From: Phallusia mammillata
Taxonomy: Eukaryota; Chordata; Ascidiacea; Phlebobranchia; Ascidiidae
Length of the DNA stretch: 64,000 nucleotides
Direction of reading: 5' to 3'
Assembly (NCBI GenBank): GCA_003260075.1
Contig: QLIY01000441.1
Span: 5,173-69,172, forward strand
Shown here: in pieces, positions 22,829 through 36,100 of the stretch
How the letters are laid out: each line of letters starts with the position of its first letter
Position numbering within the stretch: the first letter of the stretch is position 1
Translations under genes and position numbers: made by a program
The notes under the pieces: model-generated
Told to the model about the DNA's origin: nothing
Database searches by the model: none
The model's input: the letters and a program-made list of their open reading frames with translations, nothing else

Positions 22829-25800
22829 ATGGCAAATCGGCTAATGAAAGTTGCTTTTTTTCTCTGCTCGCTAAGTTTAATTCATGGAGGTAAGTAAATT
22901 TTATTGATCAAACACATTAAATTGCATCCAATTATTGAACTATTTGGATTCATTTGAATTAAATTCATCTATTACAACTACATAAATCGTATTGTTCCCA
23001 GCTCAGTTTTAAAGGTGTTCGCTTAAACCAGTGGTTCTCAAACTGGTGTCCGCGGTCCTTAGGGTTCCGTAAGGTAAATTTGGGGGGACCGCGAAGCGGT
23101 TCAAGTAGTTCTATAATTCTTAGTTTGTGCCACTAAATAAGTTTAAATCAAAGTAGAATTGAGAATCGAGACTGTTTCAAAGCTAGCCTTTATTGCATGA
23201 CAACTATCAAAATGCGGTTCTTCGCGCACAATCGTAATGCTTTTTGTCTTGTCTGTCACAATCTGTCTTTGGATGATTATTTTGCGCAAGTTTGCATAAC
23301 TAGCTAAAATCCTGCAATCAACTTTCGTTTTTGTGAAATACACATTCCGGCTTAAGGACCGCGAGCCCTTGAAATAATGGCAAAGGGACCATTTTGAAAA
23401 AAAATAAGAAAGTTTGAGAACCACTGGCTTAAACAGAACTGATTTGCCTTCAAACTGCATATCATATTAGTATGTTAAATGTTACGTAATTAATGTTCGT
23501 TGTACATCCGAAAAACATTGCCCCTTAACGAAAAGTTTGGTAACACCCCATTTTCTTGTTTATGTAGTTATCTTACGCTTTTCTCTTGGTTCTGCTGTAA
23601 AAACGGGCTGTCAGTAAACAATATAAACTTGTACAAAAATATTAAAAGGGTAAAAACGTTAAACGTCAAAATTGCGCAGACACAACATACGCAACACAAC
23701 CCACACACCACACCAACTGCAAGCTTCGTGGGGCCACTTCTCTCACAGTTCGCTAAAAATAGTTGCTTACAGTTTTTTTTTTGTTCTAATGGCAATAATA
23801 TTTTCAGTTGCAAGTGTCCAGTGTGGTGGGAACACTGTAACATTTCCTTTATTTTCGGACAAAATTCGCATTGCATGTGATTCTTACACACTTCGTTTTA
23901 CTCAAAGTGAGGGAGCTCAAAGATTGGTTGCCCTTATCAATGTTGGTCAGTTAGCTGCAAACAATTTTTGTGAGGTAAAATTTCTTATTTGCCTTGAAAC
24001 CAGTGCTTTAAACCGGAACGGTACGTTCTACTGAAACGAAATAAATAAGTTTGGCACAAGCCTGGGACGAAATTCCGAAAATTACTCCGAAAACGGAATT
24101 TGTTATTTATTGCTGTATATCGTTCTTGACATTAAATGCTTCAAATTTTACGTCCTTGTCCTATAATAATTTACCAAACGCTCAAATCGGTTCATGATCT
24201 GTTTAATTAAATGTGTAACTTTTATGACAGGTAATACCCGCCCACAATAATTGTATGCTTGTATAATGAACTCGAAGCCATGTTTTTGCAAACAATTTCG
24301 ATTTGAGTTAAAAAACGAAAAAAGTCCTAATCAGGCTTTGAATCATTTTTTTCACTAATTTTTAACGTGGAGTACCTGATCATTCTCTTATTGTAATTAT
24401 CTTACCCCAGATCTACGAAGGTTCCGACGAGTCAGGTACATTGGCTGGTACGCTGATGGGAGGACAAGTGGCTTTTCCGGTTGTCATTGACGGCCCATCT
24501 ACTTTTGTTAGTTGCGTTACAAACCTAACAACGGAGGAAACTCGCTTAACTATATACAAAGGTAAGTCTAGTTTAGTGTTTCCATATGTGAGTGGACCAA
24601 ATTTCGAACGCTTTTAATCAATACCTTTCAAGCCAAACTGGCGTCATGTTGCATTTCACACAATATGAAAATCCGCACAGACAACAGTAAACAAAAACAT
24701 CTTTGTTGTTCAGAATAAGGAAGAAAACAAGCAGTTGTTTTGTGTATTGTGGTGCTTTGTCCCGTTGCTTGAAACATGCCGGCAAGGCAATTTCCGCCAC
24801 TCTGACATCTTGTAGTTTACTAGATACCGAATTCCAGACAATAAGAGTGTTTTTAAAAATTATTTCCGGACACAGATTTTACGCCCGAATTCCGGACATG
24901 TCCGGGTAACCCTAGTCTAATTCAATATAATTTGCAAGGAAGCCAAATGCGTAAACTTGAGATGCAATTATTCTCGATTAGGGACAACCGGTAGGGACTA
25001 AGTGTTTGATGAATGATTAGCATATTTAAATGGACTTCACAGCTTTAGAAACCGTAGTTACATAATATAAAGTGATTTTTTTCCAAATTTTTCTAGATTT
25101 TGTACACGGGTCCATGAGTAGATTTAATTTACTGGTTGAAATGGAAAATGTATCTGCATTTTGTGCTTTTCAGCTGCTGTGTGTGAGGATGATGCCACTG
25201 GACCCGTGTACAATTTAATGTCGCCAAACTTTCCTTCAAACTACCCTGATCGGAGCGGCTGTGTTTGGAGGTTTGAAATGGAATCCATAACATCATTGGT
25301 GTTCCGATTCTTGACATTTCACACTGAAAATAGATATGACATTCTTTACGTAAGTCTCTCATCATTTTTCAAAATTCAAAATATTGAGGCCAATGTAGGT
25401 ATAATGCTCAAAACATACAGTTGTTAAAATAACAAAACATTTTGGACTCTGATCCAACGCTGCGGATACTTCAATGCTATTAAAACTGCTTGGTATTTGG
25501 GACATTTTTTATTTCGAAATAAGTTGTTTACTACAGTTTCAAGACGAAGAGAATAATGTGGAAACTTACACTGGCAATCTTGGAGCATTCGAGATACAAG
25601 TTAATACCACTTCCCTAACTGTTATATTTGTCAGCGACGGTGGTACTGAGGAAACGGGATTTAATGCAACAGTCAATTTTATTGGTGACTTGAATTTGTT
25701 AGTGCAAACACCTTAAAGTTAAATTTAATTTAGTGACTGCAAACGTCTAACAAATTTCTCAAAAAGAACCCGTTATAACTAATATGGCAAACACCTGTTT

Positions 25801-28800
25801 TTATAACGACTTACAGTAGTCGATAGCATAATGCATTTTTATATGCGACAAACTAAAAAACCACGCACTAAACATAGGTATCTTTTCTATGCTGAATTTT
25901 AGACATTTATGTTTTTAAGTCATACAAAACCTTTTTTAAACTTTATCTACAAAAGAACTAGTGATTTTTACATTGGTCTTTCCTTTATTGCTCAATCGTG
26001 GACAAATGTTTTAGGCATACAGACAATATGCGATATGAAGGATGTAAATCTCGACGAGATGCTAACAACTATTCCAGACAAATGTGACTACTTTATTCGG
26101 CGTTTCCAAACAAGTCAGGGTTCAACAAGAATGGTTGCTCACTTACAAAGTGGACAGCTGGCTGCAAACAACTTTTGCAAGGTAGGCTATTACTGTAAAT
26201 CAACCTCCACTCGCCTAAATTCATTTGTATCTCGCGGGGACTAAACCAAATTCGAATTGGTTTCAGTACAATTGACCTTAAGACTCAAATTGAACCACGT
26301 AAAACCAATTCAAAGAGTAGAATTTATTAATTGCCTGAATGTATCTTTTGCATCTAAATTTTAGGCGGCAAACAGTGTGACCTTAGTGGATCATATGACA
26401 AAACGCGCGGTAGCTAAAACGGTATTATAAAGCATTATGTGACGGGAGCTTGTAAGTAACAAGTGAGGTGGGCGCATTGCGTGTAAACACGACTGATAGG
26501 AAATGTTAGTTGGACCTGTCGAGGGGGATTAAATTAAGAATTTGAAATACTATGTTGTTGTAACCCAGATTTACGAAGGCACCGACGAATCAGGAGTGTT
26601 TGCTGGTACTTTGGGAGGAGGAGGTTTACCATTTCCTGTTGTGATTGACAGTGCATCTGCTTATGTTGCTTGTGTAACAAACCTCACAACAGGCGACGTT
26701 GTAATAAACATACATCCAGGTAAGTGCACTTCAAAAGTAATCAGTGTTCAAATCTGAAACAGAAGTTGTTTAAAATATATTAGAGATCTTACATTCTTTA
26801 GTCTATAGATTTTAAAATTAATCTTCTGTACGTAATATTGTGCACTTTAGCTTCACAATGCGGAGAAAATACATCTGGCCTAGTCTATAATTTAAAGTCG
26901 CCAGATTTTCCAAGTCAGTACCCCTCTTGGACTGGATGTGTTTGGACTTTTGCACCGCTGGATAGTCTAAGTTTTTGGCAGTTCCAATTCTCTACCTTTG
27001 ACATTGAGGACGGCAATGACTTTGTCTACGTACGTTAGTGAAATCGTTATTTTGAGAATTAGTACTGTTAGAAATCAGCTTTTCTAAAAAATAATAATTT
27101 TTTATCATGCTTCGAACCAATAACCCATTGCTTAACATTTTTCATAGCTTGGCTAAATTGACCACCCTTTTTTAGTTGATGGAAGACGATGAAAGTGTGA
27201 CAAGACTTACTGGAAATCTTGGGACATTTGTGTATAATGCTACTCTTCGTAGCTTGATGTTTCTCAGCAACTTTGAGAATCAGCAAATAGGTTTTAATGC
27301 GACAGTACGAAAAGGTGATTTGACTGTGTTTTCAAACTACAACCTAAAAAACAGACACAATTAGGATGTAGGTTATTTGACACCCCCCAAAAAATTTTGA
27401 GATCCAGTCTCGTCACTTGTCACACAGTTGTAGTCGAAAGTAGTGATGCACCGAACCCGCCTCATTAAGGTTTGGGCCCAAACCAAAGTACCATATTATC
27501 GTCAAAGAAATACAATATAGGAACACCCTGTGAAAACCAATGTCTACTTAACGACAAATGGTGGTTACGTTAATTTGTCGGACCGAGTTTTTAAAGCAGA
27601 AAAACATTAAAATGGGCTTCACAAGTCAAACCTAATCGCTTTTAAGTCCACTAAGGATAAGTACAGTATACAAGTAATAAAAACATAGCTAACATAAAGT
27701 GGTAACTCCGATTAAATATTGAAAGTTTATATTTTAGAAATGCTGAAGTCAGTTGTCTGCACAACTGAAAACATGACTATCAGGTGAGTTTGTAATTGTT
27801 CTATTTTCGATCAAAACCAAGTAATAAGTTACTAATTTTATTCACACACATAATATGTCATGGAACAAAAATGTTAGAAAAAAAATGAATATTGTTTTCT
27901 AAAATGAATTGATGTACAAACATAAATTGGATATAGTGATAAAAATGATAATAGTATTTAGTTTTTTGTATTGTTTGTTGCACAGTAGTAAGCAATGGAC
28001 GAAGCACATTAAATTACGAACTCACTGTAGTCGGCAGCCAATTATCAACTGATATAGTATAAGCATTGTTAAGTTGATCTAACTTACATGTACTTAACCA
28101 GCCAATCTTTCTAGAGTAACAGCTGAAGAACAAATCACATTAGATTACGAACTCGGTGACACTCTTTACATCGCATTGGACAGAGAAACTCCGCTTGCAG
28201 ATCTCCATGACAACTGCAAGGTCACGGGGTCAGACCCGGTTTTTGTGTTTGATATTGACCAATGCGAAGGCAATTATAAGGTAACATTTAACAGCTTCCT
28301 CAGTAAAAATAAAACATTTTGCAGACTTAAATTAGTTAAACTTGCCACATTTGAGATTTTCTGGGGGTTAAGATAAAAGCTGGGCAACCTTTTAACATGC
28401 GCAGGACAAAAAAGGAATTTAACTACTATATAGTCGAGGTGAATATGTACAATATCACGTAAACTACAGTACTTGCTTACTTAAACGTTAAACTTAAACA
28501 GGTTTGCTTATGATACTAACAAACATGGCCCAACTACATAGCAAACTTCAAAACAGTTATAAGGCACACACAAACACACATATAAAATATGATTTTTTGA
28601 TGCGGTCGCGGGCCGTTTAGAAGTCACTCGCGGAATGGATGCAGCCCGCCGACCGTAGGTTGCCCACCCTAGAGATAAAGTTTATTCATTTTTAGCGCAA
28701 AATTTTATTTTTTAAGAATGAAAATAGTGTGGTGTCTGTGTCTTTCCTGGTCTGGAGATTTCTTGCCTTATCACCTTCCTTCATCCAGCGCGAAGTTCAA

Positions 28801-31416
28801 AATAAGATTAATGTGACTTGTCTGTTTGACGCCGACGTACTACTCACTTCATCCAATATTCAACCACAAATCGAGTAAGTAGACATCGCTGGTCACACAT
28901 CCATTCACTCACGACCTTCCACTGCAGAGTTGTAAGCCGGGCCGAGTTTGGGCTTGAGTTTCTTAAAAAACGACGGGCATGATTCGGGCCTGACTTTACA
29001 TTCTGTGTCAGTTTTTTTAGACAAATTTATCCAGCTGAGTAGCCAGTTGCCCAAAGTAATGGCATTTATTTCTGGCACAAATCCATTAAAAGACAGTAGT
29101 GTTTTGAAACCACTTTCAAATTATTTTTAACTAGTTTGTTTTTAACATTTTTTAACTTAGATCCAACCAAATTTCGACACACAATACAGCAGCTCTTGAC
29201 GTGGCTCTAAACCTCTTCAACAACGAATATTTCAACGAGAGCTTGTCAGGGGAAGTCACTGTGCCCTACTACATATTTGCAGAAATTAAACTTGTGGAGA
29301 TTTCAGCAAACAACGACGACTTTATTGTCCAGGTACGTTGAAAAACCAACAATGTAACAAATGCAGGTGAGGCGAGCGTTCGCTGTTTTTTGGGGATGTC
29401 CAAAAAAGAATGACTAAACACAGCGCGACACACGTGAGAAAAAAGAGAACGCTAGAAAAAGGCGCAATTAAAACGCTTTGTTAATCGCGTGTCGGTAGGG
29501 TCGCTACACAATAATAATTTAATTAAAATATGATACATTTTTTTTACATGATGGAAGTTGTTTGATGTGAGTAGATTAAAATTAACAAAATCTTGTCAAA
29601 AGGTTTTTTCAAAAGTTTTATTTGCATTTTATTTTAAAGCGTAATTTTTCTTTGAAGTAAACAGAAAAATTTTGGGGGGGGGGGGATGATACATTTTTTG
29701 TACATGATGGAAGTTGTTTAATGTGAGTAGATTAAAATTAACAAAATCTTGATTTTTCAAAAGTTTTATTTGCGTTTTATTTTAAAGCGTAATTTTTCTT
29801 TGAAGTAAACAGAAAAATTTTGTAAAAAAATATTATCAATTTGTCATTGTACTTGCTTTTGAAACCTATAGATTATAGTGTTTGAGCTGGATTCAAAACA
29901 AAACTGATTTTCTTCTATATGTTATTTAGTTGACCAAACATTATTTTGTTTAATTTGCTATTTTGTTTGATGCACAGCTGGAAAACTGTTGGGCGACACG
30001 CGTTGAAAACTCCAGTGGTTTGCCAAGTTACCCGATTGTACAAAGCGGGTAAGCTATACTTGCGTTCGATACGGATTTTTGCATTTTTTGCATGTTTGAT
30101 AAGTGAAATTGCTCAAGATAAAAGTTTTCTCAAAAATGTTATGTATATCAGAACTTGAAATAAAAACAGAAAACACGGGAAGGACAGGAAAATAAAGTAA
30201 CACAGGAAGGGGTGGCTGAAAGAAAACTGATAGTGATTGAAGAGTGGAAAAAATTAAAAAGCACAATACGAATTTATTTCTTGAGTGATTCTTTTTGATG
30301 CATTTAACTTTGTATAAAACAATGTAAATTTTGTTAGCTGCGTTGCTTCTGTCAGCGGAAGCGAGGCTGCCAATGCAAAAATGTTGATGCGAAATTACCA
30401 ATCCAACTTTGCAACATTCAAACTAATGAGCTTTGCGTGGACCGACGTTTCTGACGTAGAGCAATTTATCTACATCCATTGCGACGTGGCAATTTGTCAA
30501 AACTCAACTGGACAATGCGCTGGACAGGTAAGTACATGAAACACGTTTTAATGACACATTCGAAGTTGCGTATACTTGTAAAAATAAAATGAAAAAATAC
30601 TTGACATGCCTGTTTTGGGTTTTTGATATATCAACCTCACAACTTTCATTAGGCCACTTTAATTGTAGTTATTTACAGACATGTGCAGACAAAAGACGAC
30701 GATCCGTTGACAACAATGGACACAACCAACAGCTGTCGGCAGGACCAGTGCACATCCTACAGACCACCAAGCGATTGGTTATACAAAGTAGTCTACAAGG
30801 TAACGGACTAAGCAAGACGAACGATATTACACGAACTAGTTTTATTAAAACAAGGTACTGCTGGTACCATGCAGATTTGATACGAATCCCAATCGCTAGT
30901 GAATCGCAAAGTTACTTTTTGCCTCCCATGAAATGTAGTCTACCAAATGTATTGATCATTTTTTAGTTTAGTTTATTGTGTCGCAATGTTATAACATGCT
31001 TGGCATTGTAACCACAAGTAAAACCTGAAGACTTAAACTAAACTAACCTAGTAAAATGGTTTGACCTTTGCCGCTCAATCAATCCTATAAAAGGCCTTAC
31101 GTAGCCTCCTGAATTAGGTAACAATAAGTGTTTCGTTTAAATCTTTTAAATCTAACTTGAATGAGGATTTTACAGAAAGCGGCAGAGATGAAATAAAGCG
31201 AGCAGCATACAAGGGGGGGGGGTAGTAACAATAAGTGTTTCGTTTAAAACTTTTAAATCTAACGTGAATGCGGATTTTACAGAAAGCGGCAGAGATGAAA
31301 TAAAGCGAGCAGCATACAACACCTTCCATTTTATGGTGTTTGTTCTTTTAGGTGTTGTGATAATCGGAGCTGGCTACCTCGTATGGTACAAAATTGTCCC
31401 AAACTCCAAAATCTAA
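22829..31416 (+). CDS. CUB/CUB-like x2 - ZP-domain membrane protein (17 exons)
   Basis: Seventeen exons: 22829-22889, 23808-23974, 24411-24561, 25174-25349, 25537-25684, 26015-26181, 26569-26719, 26851-27029, 27176-27314, 27738-27783, 28115-28280, 28717-28874, 29161-29332, 29978-30048, 30338-30527, 30679-30799, 31352-31416. The sum is 2328 bases (775 residues). Order: signal peptide; CUB-like module (exons 2-3, with IYEGSDESG); CUB domain (exons 4-5, with SPNFPSNYP); a second CUB-like (6-7) and second CUB (8-9); then ZP-N and ZP-C (10-15), including LENCWAT and a dense set of cysteines; KRRRS, a furin-type site typical of ZP proteins, in exon 16; and a short hydrophobic C-terminal segment in exon 17. 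ZP domains polymerise into extracellular matrices such as egg coats. The order resembles vertebrate CUZD1/DMBT1-type proteins. Egg-coat or epithelial matrix use is inference. Confidence 0.87.
23029..23426. mobile_element. hAT-like MITE with perfect 8-bp target duplication
   Basis: 398 bp with terminal repeats CAGTGGTTCTCAAACT and AGTTTGAGAACCACTG, flanked by GCTTAAAC on both sides (23021-23028 and 23427-23434). It lies in intron 1 of the ZP gene. No transposase is seen. Confidence 0.92.
26404..26530. repeat. Dispersed repeat family, partial copy
   Basis: The right-hand part of the family: GGTATTATAAAGCATTATGT, GGGCGCATTG and a GTTAGTTGGACC end. It matches the segment at about 57570-57660. 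It lies in the intron before exon 7 of the ZP gene. Confidence 0.55.
28378..28672. mobile_element. hAT-like element in a ZP-gene intron
   Basis: The ends AGCTGGGCAACCT and AGGTTGCCCACCCT are inverted repeats. AGATAAA occurs on both sides (28371-28377 and 28673-28679). About 295 bp, with no coding sequence. Confidence 0.7.
29528..29822. repeat. Intron duplication split by a 12-G block
   Basis: Copies at 29528-29673 and 29686-29822 flank G at 29674-29685, in the intron between ZP exons 13 and 14. A 7-base indel near 29600 separates the copies. Confidence 0.8.
31120..31320. repeat. Intron duplication split by a 10-G block
   Basis: Copies at 31120-31212 and 31224-31320 flank G at 31213-31222, just before the last ZP exon. 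Confidence 0.8.
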
Positions 31417-31614
31417 TCAGTTTAGAGATGATGTTACAGAAACACTGAGCTTCATATTGCGTGTATCTATTAAAATTGTTTTAACCACAAACTGTTGCTT
31501 GTGACATTATCTAAAGAGCACATTCTTACATTTTTTGTTTATTGTAAACAGTGCTGAGTGATATATAAAGTAGTACATTATAACTTGAAATGCCACATTA
31601 ACAGTTACTAAAAA

Positions 31615-31620
31615 AATAAA
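31615..31620 (+). promoter_or_regulatory. Probable polyadenylation signal of the ZP gene
   Basis: AATAAA about 200 bases after the stop codon and 15-20 bases before a GT-rich stretch (tatgttgtgtaatgtgtt). Position and composition fit an animal 3' end. Confidence 0.55.
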
Positions 31621-31667
31621 AGCTTATTTAAACTTATGTTGTGTAATGTGTTTTTGGAAAATATTAA

Positions 31668-31972
31668 AGGAGCGTAGGTGTAGACCAGCCATCACGGCAT
31701 ACTCATCGATAAATCAGAGTACGCCAGGCCCAATGAAGGCGTACCGAATCAAGCTGGTCTCTTAGCTGATATAGTCGAACTGGCGATCCCCTAGAACGGT
31801 GCTTGTGATTCGATATTTGGCGAGTTCGCCACTGAGCCTGTGTAGCTCATTTGGTATAGCGCGAGCCCTGGAAAGACTCCTGTCGTGGGTCCAAGTCTCA
31901 CTTGCCATATGGAACTATTTAGGAGACTGGCGTGATTCGTCACAACGCCTTCAATAGACCTGACGTACTATA
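31668..31972. mobile_element. tRNA-derived composite SINE copy
   Basis: A near-complete arrangement: CATCACGGCATACTCATCGAT end, GATATAGTCGAACTGGCGATCC module, tRNA-like head GCCTGTGTAGCTCATTTGGT with GGTCCAAGTCTCAC as box B, then CATATGGAACTATTTAGGAG and a GCCTTCAATAGACCTGACGT tail. It lies downstream of the ZP gene. Confidence 0.75.
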
Positions 31973-33154
31973 ATTTAAAAAAAAGGCTTGTTGCAGTTTC
32001 TAATTATAACTCATGATAGCAAGAGACTTTTCAGAATCCAAAATTGACAACTGTGTAAAACCAGCCGGGTCGGGTAGAAATTCTGTAAAAATTCATTGCC
32101 TATACTGACTTTACGTTTTGAAGTTTAAAAACAAAGACACGGCAAAAGAACTGACTAGTAACCCCGGGAACGTAAAATCAATAATCTTATTCAATCAGGC
32201 GACCTTGTTGTACCTAAGTTAGTTATAGATTCACCTTCCCCTCTTCACCCTAAAAACGGGAATTATAGCTGCTTAACAAGTTAATTTAACTAATTAGCAT
32301 CTTTCCTGCATGAGTTTTTACTCAATATTGTGTAGTTTAATTGAACTTATATGCATGTTTGTATTTTAAATAAAGCCGTTTAAGCGTCAAGTTGGCATCC
32401 AATCAGTGTATGAAAAACTGCAGTCAATCTGCATTAATTAAACTTGATTCTATTTCATCACAAAACTTCATAGTAACAACAAAACACTTAAACATGAAAC
32501 TAAAACTGACAATACATAAGTCATGAACTAAATTTGTACAGAAGCAAGAGGTTTGTGTTTAACTATTTTAGTATTTAGTAAAGCCACGAGTACCAAAATG
32601 TTTGCGAAATTGACGCAAGGTAGCAGAGTATCTTTTAAACAGCTTAAAAGAAGACTTGATGTAGCGCGACAGGCTATCCAGTTCCAAGCTTGATGCTGTG
32701 CTTTCCGTTTGTTACAGAAAGATTTTTTTTTCAGGGATCGAGTATTGTTTTATTATTGTATAATGTGAATCTCAGTGGACATTTTTTGTATAAGACACCT
32801 TTTATTACTTTTACAAAATAAATGAGCGTCTGCTATAGTTTATAAGAGTAAATTAGCCTGGGTATCTGGCTTATACTTTCTCAGGCCCGTTTACAACTCT
32901 GCGGTATATAAGGCATCATCAATAAAATAAGAGAGGGAAATTTGAACATGATAATGGAATCTGTAGTGGAATCTACACCAAAAAGGGTAAGAACCACTGG
33001 TTTAGGTGGAAGAAGAGAATTTACGTTGAATATATTCAAACACTTAAAATTGTAATTTACAAAAAATTACAAAGAATACATAATAAATTAACAAGAACAG
33101 GGTTAAACAACTCAAGAAATGCAAAAAATCCCATGTAATTTTGTAGATACGATT
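31973..33154. other. Intergenic region between the convergent ZP gene and GPCR gene
   Basis: 3' flanks of two genes that converge here. No exon, RNA gene or paired repeat was seen. It is AT-rich throughout. Confidence 0.5.
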
Positions 33155-36100
33155 TTATTGCACGGTCTCAATCACTCTATCACCTTGGTTTGTGCTAGCA
33201 TTTTGCCTTACACCTAAATCAGTTATTCGATTCGTAGCTGTGTGAAAAGACGGCGTTTTATTCCCTATCCATATTTTTGCTCTGAACAATTGAGCTTCAA
33301 TTGCTTTCGAGTAAAGCAATGGATTAAGGGCGCTGTTGATTGGAAGCAACAGACAAGCACTTAATACGTAAACATCTGGTGGCATCTTGATTCCTCCAAC
33401 ACTCAAATATCCCATGACACAAACTGGAATCCAGCAACAAAAGTCGGTCAAAATCAATCTCGAGATTCTCTTCTGCATCTTGGAGCTGACATCGTTGCTT
33501 CTAGATCCTTTCATGTGGTTGCTCTGTTTGTAGATTAGTAAATATGCAATCAACATGTAGATGAACATAACAAAATTGATTGTGATGAGAAAGGTCGAAT
33601 ATTCGTAAGCAAATTCAGTAGCTGTGGCAAATAAACGTGGCATACAGACACTTGTTTCTCCATAATACCCAAACTCCCCTTCAATTCCGTTACGAGGAAA
33701 TGTTTTCTTTATAGTTAGTTTGACATCTACCCAACTCGTCGGTTTCACACCAGCAATTCTTTCAGCAAGACGTGACATATTTTCTCTTGGAACGAAATCG
33801 TTTCCGAAAAAGTTGTTCGGAAACCAAACATCAGCTGTAAAATATTCCGAAGTGGTGTTGAGTAAAGGAATAGTTGCCAAAAGAACGGCCAAAATCCAGC
33901 AAAATACCTCGGCAAGCAAAATGCTTAGTATACTTAAATTACGAGTGACAAATGGTTTGAAGACTGATAGAAGGCGAAAAGAGGTCATGGCTGTCATTGT
34001 AAACGCCGAGGCTTCAGATGCTACAATCGCCAGCGCTCCAAGTCCTGAACACAAACTACTTGATCTCCATTCTTTATCAAACAAGCAGTACGAGCCAGAA
34101 AATCGAGTTCCCTGTATAATAATTGCAAGTAAATAAATCCCCATGAGGAAATCTGAGCAACAAAGGTTAAGAATAAAAATACTTGTGTTAATGAAGACGT
34201 TTTGATTACTTTCCACATTCCACAAGCTTTTTAAAGTTGCAATAAACACAAACAAATTTCCACTTGAAGCTAGCAGAGCTGTTGTCCAGAAAATTGCTCG
34301 ATATATGGGATTAGCGATCATTTCGTTAACATCTGCAAACGAATTTTCAGCTAAATTCACGCATTCGTCACTTCCGTCCAAACAATCTCGAATTCCATTT
34401 TGCACAAATTTTAACTCAACGGACAAAGGACTTTTGCTTGTGCAATAAAAACGTTTCTTTTCGCAGCGACACTTACTTTCGTCAATTGCATTGTCGCAGT
34501 CGATAATTCCGTCACATACGCTTTTTCTGTAAATAGAAATCTTCCCCTTACTTTTGCAATAAAAACGATGATTGTGACAAAGTTCTGGAAATTCATCTGA
34601 ACTGTCGTCACAATCCACTTTTCCGTCACACACCTGTTCATTTTTTATGTTTATCTTTCCATTTGTAAAACAATAAAACATGTTAGAACAATTTAATTCA
34701 CCCATCAACTCTAGGTCATCGTTAACTGTTCCATCACAAATTGAGTTCAAAAATATTTGGGGGTCTCTATATGGAAACAAGCTAATATGATCCCGAAACT
34801 TTTTTTTTAGTAAATGGTTGTAGTTTCTTGAGCATTTCAGAAAATCGTCATCCCCAATGTTTTCAAAATTTTCTGGCAGACAACGAGTATGTGCTAAATA
34901 GTTGGAAGGAGAACAGTATTTCATGTTTACTTGATCGATACACTGCACGCTTGAATTGCACAACTTCCCACTCTGGTTCGAACAGAAAGATTTGCTTTCG
35001 CAAAGCATTTGATTTGATGGACAACCACCCCGTACATCGTTACACAAATTTTGGTTTAAACACAAGCATTCATCTGACATATCAAAGCAATCCACTATAC
35101 CGTCACAAACTTGCTTAAGTGATATGATCAACATTTTATCCAAGCACTGAAAACATCTGAACTGACCATTGGCAAAACAAAGATCTGATTTATCGGAACA
35201 TTGAGCCATTGAATCGTACAAGTTGGGGGGGGGGGATTAAGTGATATGATCAACTTTTTATCCAAGCACTGAAAACATCTGAACTGACCATTGGCAAAGC
35301 AAAGATCTGATTTATCGGAACATTGAGCCATTGAATCGTACAAGTTGATTTGGGGCAAAACACAAACCCCATGTCTTGATGAACCAGAACATTTAAACCC
35401 AAATCCAGAAGTGATTTCATCGCTATTGTCACTACAACTACCAGCTAAATCACAAAAGTTACTTCCAGCTATAACTGCTTGGTTTTCACAAATAAAAATA
35501 CTTTGACTAAAATTATCTGTTATGTTGCAGTCTGATGAGATGCAAATTACATTTTGAATTTTACAGTTGTTGATGTCATCTGCACATGTCTGTTGGATTA
35601 CTGTGTTACACTCTGCTGGAACTGTGGAAGGTATGAGGTACCTGGCCATGTGTTCACTCTCACAAGTTGTGGCAAACATTGTGCAAGATTGAAACGGGAA
35701 TTTGGAGAATAAACAAAGCTCGTCACTTCCATCGGAGCAATCTTTTAATCCATCACCTAACCAATCAAGTGGTATACACCTGTCAGCAGATAGATAATCT
35801 TTCATAATAGGATCATGAGGACATCTTGCATAATCTCCAGAGCAGTTACATGTGTGATGCGTCTCGTCACTACCGTCAATACAGTCACGGTTTCCATTAC
35901 ACAACAAAGATCGATCAATGCAAGCTCCCATCGAAGTAAGTTCGCATTGAAACTCGTCTAAACACGCGCATTTGAACTTATGAGCAGGACAAGTGCAGTT
36001 AACTTCATCAAAGTCATCATCACAGTCTCCTTCCCCATCACATTGATATAATTTGTCGATGCAACCATACCTGTATGTGCAGTTCCTTGTTTTATAGCAG

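Noticed and set aside
23672..23807. Coding sequence upstream of ZP-gene exon 2
   Set aside because: The ORF starts within intron sequence. The TTTTCAG acceptor at 23807 and phase with the signal-peptide exon define the true exon start.
33720..34136. 138-codon plus-strand frame
   Set aside because: It lies antisense within the GPCR 7TM exon, where the opposite strand encodes clear conserved helices.
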